Shown in pieces: positions 44,125 through 50,078 of a stretch of 64,000 bases of DNA (the stretch's first letter is position 1; each line of letters starts with the position of its first letter). Made by a program: the position numbers and the translations under genes. Where the stretch lies: NCBI RefSeq assembly GCF_900109775.1, contig NZ_FOAX01000001.1, positions 1,116,001 to 1,180,000 of the forward strand, given 5' to 3'. A model generated the notes under the pieces. It saw nothing but the letters and a program-made list of their open reading frames with translations. It searched no databases and was not told the DNA's origin. Source of the stretch: Pseudoxanthomonas sp. GM95 (GTDB lineage Bacteria > Pseudomonadota > Gammaproteobacteria > Xanthomonadales > Xanthomonadaceae).

Positions 44125-44765
44125 AGTTGACCATCCCCACCTGGCTCACCCTGCTCCGGATCGTGCTGATCCCGGTGCTCGTGGTGGTCTTCTACCTGCC
44201 GTTCTGGTGGACCAGCATCGCCTCGGTGACCGTCTTCACCATCGCCGCGGTCACCGACTGGCTCGATGGCTGGATCGCCCGCCGCTGGCACCAGTACTCG
44301 GCCTTCGGCGCCTTCCTGGACCCGGTTGCCGACAAGCTGATGGTGGCCGTGTCGCTGTTCCTGATCGTGCAGGGGCATCCGACCCCGTGGATGGCGTTCT
44401 GGGCGGCGGTGATCGTCGGTCGCGAAATCGCGGTCTCGGCGCTACGCGAGTGGATGGCCGAAATAGGCCAGCGCGGCAAGGTCAAGGTCGCCTGGGTCGG
44501 CAAGTTCAAGACCACCGTGCAGATGGTGGCGCTGGGTTGCCTGCTGTATTCGGTGCGTCCGGCCAGCCACGGCCTGAGCAATATCTGGATGAGCGTGCCG
44601 GTTTTCCACATCGGCGACTGGCTGCTGGCGGTGGCCGCGCTGCTCACTTTGTACTCCGGATACCTGTATCTGCGGGCTGCCTGGCCGAGTCTTCGAGAAG
44701 ATGAGCAAGCAGCCGTTGACACCGGCAAGAAAGACACTACAATTTCGCCTCTCTCGCGGGATTAG
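44121..44765 (+). CDS. pgsA: CDP-diacylglycerol-glycerol-3-phosphate phosphatidyltransferase PgsA
   Basis: Commits CDP-diacylglycerol to phosphatidylglycerol synthesis. 214 residues, multi-pass. The CDP-alcohol phosphotransferase motif is complete: DWLDGWIARRWHQYSAFGAF followed by LDPVADK. The last ten bases, including the TAG stop, lie inside the following tRNA-Gly gene, and the stop is formed by tRNA positions 8-10. The uvrC-pgsA-tRNA order is also found in E. coli. Confidence 0.94.
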   Translation: MKLTIPTWLTLLRIVLIPVLVVVFYLPFWWTSIASVTVFTIAAVTDWLDGWIARRWHQYSAFGAFLDPVADKLMVAVSLFLIVQGHPTPWMAFWAAVIVGREIAVSALREWMAEIGQRGKVKVAWVGKFKTTVQMVALGCLLYSVRPASHGLSNIWMSVPVFHIGDWLLAVAALLTLYSGYLYLRAAWPSLREDEQAAVDTGKKDTTISPLSRD

Positions 44766-44831
44766 CTCAGTTGGTAGAGCGCAACCTTGCCAAGGTTGAG
44801 GTCGAGAGTTCGAGTCTCTTATCCCGCTCCA
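44756..44831 (+). tRNA. tRNA-Gly (anticodon GCC)
   Basis: 76 nt with encoded CCA. Acceptor GCGGGAT pairs with ATCCCGC; D-arm TAGCTCAGTTGGTAGAGC; anticodon loop TTGCCAA; T-arm GAGAGTTCGAGTCTC. First of a four-tRNA cluster and overlaps the end of pgsA. Near-identical to the second Gly copy, differing by a compensating base pair in the anticodon stem. Confidence 0.97.
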
Positions 44832-44936
44832 AGTTTCAAAACGTGTTCGAAGGCAGGCTGCTTCAAGCACGTGGATGAAACTCCTCAAAAGGGGTTTTGT
44901 TTTGTCGGAAGGTCGCAAGGCCAACCGCGCGTCACC

Positions 44937-45010
44937 GGCCTGGTGGCAGAGTGGTCATGTAGCGGACTGCAAATCCGCGTACGCCGGTTCGATTCCGACC
45001 CAGGCCTCCA
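44937..45010 (+). tRNA. tRNA-Cys (anticodon GCA)
   Basis: 74 nt with encoded CCA. Acceptor GGCCTGG pairs with CCAGGCC; anticodon loop CTGCAAA; T-arm GCCGGTTCGATTCCGAC. Discriminator U, as required for CysRS. Second tRNA of the cluster. Confidence 0.97.
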
Positions 45011-45054
45011 AAACTTAGAACGAAAGTCCGGTTCGCCGAATTTTCCAGCAACAC

Positions 45055-45130
45055 GCGGGATTAGCTCAGTTGGTAGAGCGCGACCTTGCCAAGGTCGAAG
45101 TCGAGAGTTCGAGTCTCTTATCCCGCTCCA
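45055..45130 (+). tRNA. tRNA-Gly (anticodon GCC), second copy
   Basis: 76 nt with encoded CCA. Same body as the first copy, but the anticodon stem is CGACC/GGTCG instead of CAACC/GGTTG, a compensatory change that keeps pairing. One more difference lies just after the stem. Confidence 0.97.
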
Positions 45131-45161
45131 ATCCGAAACCGGCATTGCCGGCTTCACGATC

Positions 45162-45187
45162 AAGGCCCTGGTGACAGGGCCTTTTTC
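45162..45187 (+). terminator. Rho-independent terminator in the tRNA cluster
   Basis: AAGGCCCTG / CAGGGCCTT with a GTGA loop and a T-run, 31 nt after the second tRNA-Gly. It likely ends the pgsA/Gly-Cys-Gly transcript, which implies a separate promoter for the following tRNA-Leu. Confidence 0.85.
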
Positions 45188-45303
45188 GTTTCTGTAGATC
45201 CACCATCGCCACGATGCCTGCAACGCCGCACCCATGCGTGCACGAGGTCATCGCAGCGATGGGCGCATCGGCTGCTTCCTGTTAGCCTGCGCACGGCCTT
45301 CCT

Positions 45304-45387
45304 GCCCGGATGGCGAAATTGGTAGACGCATCGGACTTAAAATCCGCCGGGGGCAACCCCTTGCCGGTTCGATTCCGGCTCCGGGCA
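45304..45387 (+). tRNA. tRNA-Leu (anticodon TAA), CCA not encoded in place
   Basis: 84 nt to the discriminator. Acceptor GCCCGGA pairs with TCCGGGC; anticodon loop CTTAAAA gives TAA (reads UUA); long variable arm CGGGGGCAACCCCT; T-arm GCCGGTTCGATTCCGGC. After discriminator A the genome reads CACCA, so CCA is two bases out of position. The other tRNAs in this window all encode CCA directly. Requires 3' trimming and CCA addition. Confidence 0.93.
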
Positions 45388-45701
45388 CACCATCTTCAAA
45401 CAGGGTTCGACGCGATCTGTCGCCTGCGTCATCACGCGACACGACTTTCTTTCTCTCGCCCATGCACATCAAGTTGCGTTGCCGAGGCGTGGCTTCGCGC
45501 TACTGATTTGAGCGCGTTGGGCGCGCAACGCATATGCCTGCGCGATCTCGAAAGTGAGTGAGCGATGCGACACGCGGATCGCGGCGCTGGCATCGGCCGC
45601 GCGTTGCAAGGCCGCCGGCCGCCGCTGCGCACGTTCCTGTGGGAAGCGGAAGGGCGCTGATAGCGCCTGTTCCCCACCCGCGGGAAAGGACGCACGCCAC
45701 G
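45388..45701. other. Geneless spacer after the tRNA cluster
   Basis: 314 nt with no convincing gene. A weak inverted repeat GCGTTG-ggcgcg-CAACGC lies near 45517-45534, with no T-tract. The stretch includes lower-GC phrases around 45430-45480. Nothing further could be assigned. Confidence 0.4.
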
Positions 45702-46046
45702 ATGCCCATGCAATCCGCTCCGCCGATGCCTGATTGGCTACAGCTGCAAGACGAGGCCGACTATTGGCGCGCGCACCTGCAGGCGCTGCCTTGCGCGCGA
45801 CAGGGCGACACGCTGGAAGATTGCTGGCCGCTGATCGAATGCGTCTACCTGCTGTACGTGCGCCATCCGCGCGCGACGCTGCAGGAAGCGCTGCATCTGT
45901 ACGAGGCAGCGACGAAGGGCCTGGAGCGGGGCATGGACCATGAGCAGATGGCCACGCTGTTCGCGCGGGTCTGGAGCCGCATCCTCAAGCGTGCCGGTGG
46001 GCGTGCGCTGCCCGACTGGCTGCCAGGCGCGGGCGGTGATGCCTGA
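45702..46046 (+). CDS. Conserved-looking hypothetical protein
   Basis: 114 residues, mostly helical: PDWLQLQDEADYWRAHLQAL, then LEDCWPLIECVYLLYVRHPRATLQEALHLYEAATKGL and a C-terminal MATLFARVWSRILKRAGGRALPDWL. Acidic N-terminal half, no signal peptide, no recognised domain. GC-rich codon use like its neighbours supports it being real. Start at MPMQSAPP with AAGGA about 12 nt upstream. Isolated between tRNA genes. Confidence 0.6.
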   Translation: MPMQSAPPMPDWLQLQDEADYWRAHLQALPCARQGDTLEDCWPLIECVYLLYVRHPRATLQEALHLYEAATKGLERGMDHEQMATLFARVWSRILKRAGGRALPDWLPGAGGDA

Positions 46047-46188
46047 TTTGTGCGCGTCGGCTGTGTGCGAAAAGCGCGCGGGACACGGTCGATGCTGCGG
46101 AAATGGAAAAGATTGCAGAAACGGTTTGACCGGATGCGCAGGGGCCATTATGATTTGCGCCCCGATCGGGCCTGAGGGTCTGCATCGC

Positions 46189-46263
46189 GGGCGGTTAGCT
46201 CAGCGGTAGAGCATTGCCTTCACACGGCAAGGGTCGCAGGTTCGATCCCTGCACCGCCCACCA
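46189..46263 (+). tRNA. tRNA-Val (anticodon CAC)
   Basis: 75 nt with encoded CCA. Acceptor GGGCGGT pairs with ACCGCCC; D-arm TAGCTCAGCGGTAGAGC; anticodon stem TTGCC/GGCAA with loop TTCACAC; T-arm GCAGGTTCGATCCCTGC. A terminator follows at 46301. Confidence 0.96.
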
Positions 46264-46300
46264 GACACCTTGATTCGCAGGTGTTGTGCGAGTCACGAAG

Positions 46301-46330
46301 AGCCCGGCCCAGCGCCGGGTTTTTTGTTTT
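46301..46330 (+). terminator. Rho-independent terminator after tRNA-Val
   Basis: CCCGGC / GCCGGG with a 5-nt loop followed by a long T-rich tract. Ends the tRNA-Val transcript. Confidence 0.85.
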
Positions 46331-46442
46331 TCAGTTCAAGCGATTTACGCGCTTCGTGCACTGATGCACGGCGCTCGTCGCCTCGTGCGAAAGAGATGCG
46401 TTTCGCTTGGTTGAACGCATTGCATCAACAGGGCAGGCAAAG

Positions 46443-46472
46443 AAAAAGCCGGCGCAGTCGCCGGCTTTTTCT
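46443..46472. terminator. Bidirectional rho-independent terminator
   Basis: AAAAAGCCGGCG / CGCCGGCTTTTT with a CAGT loop, perfect and symmetrical. It terminates the minus-strand LysR gene to its right and shields it from plus-strand tRNA transcription. Confidence 0.9.
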
Positions 46473-46492
46473 GTTCCAGCATCTTGCGTGGA

Positions 46493-47497
46493 TCAGGCGA
46501 TGGCTTCTTCCATGATGCGCTTGATGTCATCGCTGGTTTCGGCCGAGGCTTCAGAATCCTGGCGGGCCTGCATGAGCGGGCAGTGCGCGCTCATGTAGTC
46601 GATCTCCAGGTTCAGGCGCTCCAGCAGGAAGTCGACGAACGCGCGGACCTTGGGCGACTGCACATGGCCACGCGGGAACACCGCGTTGAGCACGTATTCG
46701 CCGCCGGTCCAGCCGGCCAGCACGCGCTGCAACAGGCCGGCTTCGACGAACGGCTTGACCATCACGTCGGCCGCGATCACCAGGCCTTCGCCGCACAGCA
46801 GCGCGCCCTTCAGTGCGGCTGGATCGTTGGCGACCAGGATCGGATTGACGGTGAAGTCACGCGCGCCGTTACCGTCGTCCAGCGACCACGTATAGCTGTT
46901 GCCGTGGCGATGCTTGGGCATGGCGAAGGTGCGGTGGTACTGCAGGTCGTCCGGATGCAGCGGTTCGCCGTGGCGGGCGATGTAGCTCTTGGCCGCGAAC
47001 ACCTGCGTGTTGAGCACGCCCAGCTTGCGGGCGACCAGATTGGAGTCGGGCAGGTTGCCGATGCGCAGGGCCAGGTCGACTTCGCCCGCGATCAGGTCAA
47101 TCGGCTCATTACTGAGCAACATCTCGATGCGCACCTCGGGATGGCGCGCGTGGAACTCGCCAAGCAGCGGGGCGATCTTGTCGATGCCGATGGAGTAGGG
47201 CGCAGTCACGCGCAGCCAGCCGCGCGGGCCGGCATGCAGCTGGCCGACGGCGCTCTCGGCCTCGGCCAGTTCGCGGGCGATGCGCTGGCAGTGCTCGTAA
47301 TAGACGTTGCCGGCTTCGGTGAGGCCCAGCTTGCGCGTGGTCCGGTGCAGCAGCTGCGCGCCCAGGCGCGTTTCCAGCTCCTGCACCTTGCGGCTCACGG
47401 TGGTCTTGGGCAGGCGCAGGGCGGCGGCGGCGCCGACGAAGCTGCCTTGCTCGACCACCTTGACGAAGATCAGGGTGTCGTTGAGGTCATGGGACAT
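46493..47497 (-). CDS. smeRv: LysR family regulator, SmeRv-like
   Basis: 334-residue LTTR. Winged helix: LNDTLIFVKVVEQGSFVGAAAALRLPKTTVSRKVQELETRLGAQLLHRTTRKLGLTEAG. The effector-binding domain continues to a Glu-rich tail (ETSDDIKRIMEEAIA). It is divergent from an SDR-MFP-RND-SDR-OMF operon. This is the position of SmeRv, the LTTR controlling smeU1VWU2X in Stenotrophomonas maltophilia, and it is analogous to MexT of mexEF-oprN. Assignment rests on synteny; the protein sequence alone is a generic LTTR. Confidence 0.82.
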   Translation of the reverse strand: MSHDLNDTLIFVKVVEQGSFVGAAAALRLPKTTVSRKVQELETRLGAQLLHRTTRKLGLTEAGNVYYEHCQRIARELAEAESAVGQLHAGPRGWLRVTAPYSIGIDKIAPLLGEFHARHPEVRIEMLLSNEPIDLIAGEVDLALRIGNLPDSNLVARKLGVLNTQVFAAKSYIARHGEPLHPDDLQYHRTFAMPKHRHGNSYTWSLDDGNGARDFTVNPILVANDPAALKGALLCGEGLVIAADVMVKPFVEAGLLQRVLAGWTGGEYVLNAVFPRGHVQSPKVRAFVDFLLERLNLEIDYMSAHCPLMQARQDSEASAETSDDIKRIMEEAIA

Positions 47498-47556
47498 GGG
47501 ACTTCCTCGTTGGGGAGGGATTGGACCGGGTGCGGGATGATTATTCCCCGAAATCT

Positions 47557-47571
47557 GGACTAATCAAGTCC
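47557..47571. promoter_or_regulatory. Palindrome in the smeRv-smeU1 intergenic region
   Basis: GGACT-aatca-AGTCC lies 60 nt upstream of the LysR gene in the divergent promoter region and has LTTR-box dimensions. Candidate regulator site; unverified. Confidence 0.4.
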
Positions 47572-47652
47572 TGGATGCGCGACTAAGTTAGCGCCCTGTC
47601 CTGATCACTCCGTCTGCCGCCATGTCGCCGCTCGCCGTCTTCCGCAAAATAA

Positions 47653-47687
47653 TGAACCCGAAAGTTCAGAATGAAAGCGCCATTTCA
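47653..47687. promoter_or_regulatory. Two adjacent inverted repeats upstream of smeU1
   Basis: TGAAC-ccgaaa-GTTCA (47653-47668) is followed directly by TGAAA-gcgcca-TTTCA (47672-47687). The centres are 19 bp apart and the half-sites are nearly identical (TGAA). Tandem sites of this kind are typical of LTTR recognition and activation boxes. They lie ~160-190 nt before the smeU1 start. Confidence 0.45.
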
Positions 47688-47803
47688 CAAGCGTTTGAGC
47701 GGGTGATTGCCAATCAGTCCAAGGGTTTGCGTGACTTCTCCGCCCCGCGTCGCAACCAGTTGGGTGCGGCGCGGGTGAGCATGTCCGGCCCGCGCCGGCT
47801 GGG

Positions 47804-47847
47804 TCGGGATTTTGGGATTATCCCGATGATGGGAGTAAAACTCCCAT
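47804..47847 (+). promoter_or_regulatory. Double hairpin covering the smeU1 start codon
   Basis: TCGGGAT/ATCCCGA (47804-47826) is followed by ATGGGAG-taaaa-CTCCCAT (47829-47847). The last two bases of the second stem are the A and T of the smeU1 ATG. A 7-codon frame (ATG at 47826) ends in TGA overlapping that ATG, so coupled translation could open the hairpin. No obvious SD outside the stem was seen. Regulatory function is inference. Confidence 0.45.
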
Positions 47848-48631
47848 GAGTGGGATGATTGAACCGGGCCGCATCCCCACCGCCCTGGTGCTGGGTGCGC
47901 ACAGCGCGGCCGGTGCCGGCGTGGTCGGCGCCTTGATCGAGGCCGGCAGCCCAGTGCTGGCGATCGGCGAGCCAGGCGAGTACATGGACGCGCTGGTCTC
48001 CTGCTACGGCGAGGACGACCATCTGACGCTGCTGACCCGCGAGTCGCTGATCGATGAGGCCGGTGCCCGCGAGATCGCCAGTGAGGTTCGCGCCCGTGGG
48101 CTGACCCTGCATGCGGTGTTCGCGCATCTGTTCGCGCCGTCCTTCAGTGGCCGGCTGCTGGAGAAGTCCAGCGAGAAGCTGGGCGAGCGCTTCGGCAGCG
48201 ACGTGCTCTCGCACCTGGCCGCCGCGCGCCACCTGCTGCCGCTGCTGCAGGACGAACACGCCACCACCCATTACGTGATGATCGGCGGCCCGGCCACCGA
48301 GTGCGGCTGGGCCGGGCACGGCCACGCCTCGATCGGCTCGGCCGCGCTGCACATGCTGGCCAAGGTGCTGCACGAAGAAGCAGCCCAGCTGGGCGTGCGC
48401 GTGCAGCTGCTGGCGGTCGAGCATCCGCTGTCCACCCCGAAGAACCGCATGCATGCCTGCGCCGGCTGGCCCGACGCGATGAGCGTGGGCCGCAAGGCGG
48501 TCGAACTGCTACGCCCGTCCAAGCCCGGCCCGGTGCGCGCGATCGTCCGCTTCGATGCGGCCTGGACGCCGCCGCCGTTGCGCACGCTGTTTGACCCGCT
48601 GCCGCAGGTTCCCGTCCTTCCCGATGCTTGA
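47846..48631 (+). CDS. smeU1: SDR-like protein, first gene of the efflux operon (SmeU1-like)
   Basis: 261 residues with a Rossmann start (TALVLGAHSAAGAGVVGALIEAG). The middle of the protein is SDR-like (VFAHLFAPSFSGRLL; HYVMIGGPATECGWAG), but where catalytic Tyr-xxx-Lys should be it reads HGHASIGSAALHMLAK, so the Tyr/Lys pair is not evident. It may bind a cofactor without classical catalysis. The start at 47846 lies in a hairpin; an in-frame ATG three codons later is possible. First gene of the smeU1VWU2X-type operon. Confidence 0.75.
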   Translation: MSGMIEPGRIPTALVLGAHSAAGAGVVGALIEAGSPVLAIGEPGEYMDALVSCYGEDDHLTLLTRESLIDEAGAREIASEVRARGLTLHAVFAHLFAPSFSGRLLEKSSEKLGERFGSDVLSHLAAARHLLPLLQDEHATTHYVMIGGPATECGWAGHGHASIGSAALHMLAKVLHEEAAQLGVRVQLLAVEHPLSTPKNRMHACAGWPDAMSVGRKAVELLRPSKPGPVRAIVRFDAAWTPPPLRTLFDPLPQVPVLPDA

Positions 48632-48697
48632 CCTCAAGCGAGGTTGAGGTCCCAGCCTTCCCGCCTTTCCACTTTCTCCCCCACCAGAGAATCCGTC

Positions 48698-49900
48698 ATG
48701 AACCAGATCACGTCCCGTTATTTCTCGCGCAGCCAGCGCCTGGCCCCGTTCGCGCTGCTGGCGCTGTCGGTGGCCGTCATCGCCGGCTGCAACAGCAAGG
48801 CCGCCGAAACCGCCGCACCGCCGCCGCCGGCCGTCAGCGCCGCACCCGTGCTGATCAAGCCGATCAAGCAGTGGGACGAATTCAGCGGCCGCGTCGAGGC
48901 CGTGCAGACCGTGCAGCTGCGTCCGCGCGTGTCCGGCTACATCGACCAGGTCAACTATCGCGAAGGCGATGAGGTGAAGGCCGGCGACGTGCTGTTCACC
49001 ATCGACGCACGCAGCTACCGCGCCGCGCTGGCCCAGGCCCAGGCCCAGCTGGCGCGCGCCCGCAGCGCCGCCGGCCAGACCAAGGGCGAGGCCGAACGCG
49101 CCAAGAAGCTCACCGACCTCAGCGCCATGTCGACCGAGCTGTACGAACAGCGTCGCTCGGCCGCCGCCGAGGCCGGAGCCGAAGTCCAGGCCGCGCAGGC
49201 CGCGGTCGATGCCGCCCAGCTCGACCTGGAATGGACCAAGGTGCGTGCGCCGATCGCCGGCCGCGCCGGCCGTGCGCTGGTCACCGCCGGCAACCTGGTC
49301 GGCGCCGGCGATGCCGCCAGCGTGCTGACCACGGTGGTCTCGGACCAGGTGCAGGTGCACTTCGACGCGGATGAGGCGACCTTCCTGCGCTACTCGCAGC
49401 TGGCCCGCGAAGGCGCGCGCCCGAGCGGTCGTGACGGTGGCCTGCCGGTCAAGGTCGCGCTGGTCGGCGAAGACGGGTATCGCCACGAAGGCCAGGTCGA
49501 TTTCGTCGACAACCAGCTCAGCGCCAGCACCGGCACCATCCGCGTGCGTGCGCTGATGGACAACGACGATCACAGCCTGGTGCCGGGCCTGTTCGCCCGC
49601 GTGCTGCTGCCGGGCAGCGGCGAGTTCGAGGCGATGCTGGTCGACGACAAGGCCGTGCTGACCGACCAGGACCGCAAGTACGTCTACGTGGTTGATGGCC
49701 AGGGCAAGGCGCAGCGTCGCGACGTGCAGCTCGGCCGCCTGGCCGATGGCCTGCGCATCGTCAACGGCGGCCTGAAGGCCGGCGACAAGGTGATCGTCGA
49801 CGGCGTGCAGAAGGTCTTCATGCCCGGCATGCCGGTGCAGGCCAAGGCCGTGGCGATGGCGCCGCCGCCGGTTGCCAAGGCCACGGCCATGGTCGACTGA
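48698..49900 (+). CDS. smeV: RND efflux periplasmic adaptor (membrane fusion protein), SmeV/MexE-like
   Basis: Links the inner-membrane pump to the outer-membrane channel. 400 residues. Lipoprotein signal LLALSVAVIAGCNSKA (lipidated Cys). Lipoyl half-motifs GYIDQVNYREGDEVKAGDVLFTID and LEWTKVRAPIAGRAGRALVTAGNLV flank an Ala/Glu-rich coiled-coil hairpin (ALAQAQAQLARARSAAGQTKGEAERAKKL). Beta-barrel and membrane-proximal domains follow (DNQLSASTGTIRVRALMDNDD). Organisation and length match MexE/SmeV. Confidence 0.9.
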   Translation: MNQITSRYFSRSQRLAPFALLALSVAVIAGCNSKAAETAAPPPPAVSAAPVLIKPIKQWDEFSGRVEAVQTVQLRPRVSGYIDQVNYREGDEVKAGDVLFTIDARSYRAALAQAQAQLARARSAAGQTKGEAERAKKLTDLSAMSTELYEQRRSAAAEAGAEVQAAQAAVDAAQLDLEWTKVRAPIAGRAGRALVTAGNLVGAGDAASVLTTVVSDQVQVHFDADEATFLRYSQLAREGARPSGRDGGLPVKVALVGEDGYRHEGQVDFVDNQLSASTGTIRVRALMDNDDHSLVPGLFARVLLPGSGEFEAMLVDDKAVLTDQDRKYVYVVDGQGKAQRRDVQLGRLADGLRIVNGGLKAGDKVIVDGVQKVFMPGMPVQAKAVAMAPPPVAKATAMVD

Positions 49901-49909
49901 CCGCAACGC

Positions 49910-50011
49910 GGCCGGCGCGTTGACCACGCGCCCGGCCTGATGCAATAGCGCTGCGTTCGACGAGCGAACGCGACGCGTCCCATGCAATGCCCCGGACCGC
50001 TGTGAGGCGGT
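49910..50011 (+). promoter_or_regulatory. Three successive hairpins between smeV and smeW
   Basis: GGCCGGCGCGT / ACGCG-CCCGGCC (49910-49937, one bulge), GCGTTCG / CGAACGC (49953-49971) and ACCGC / GCGGT (49996-50011) fill most of the 178-nt gap. None has a T-tract. They could stabilise the upstream mRNA segment or adjust pump-to-adaptor ratio. Confidence 0.4.
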
Positions 50012-50078
50012 TCAATGGGCGCCCTTTGGCCCGCATTCGTGCGGCCACCAGAGCATCTCTCATGAGAGCGAGCCACCC

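Noticed and set aside
47622..47849. 75-codon frame before smeU1 as an independent protein gene
   Set aside because: No ribosome site, no domain and mixed codon use; only its overlap with the smeU1 start is kept, as a possible leader.
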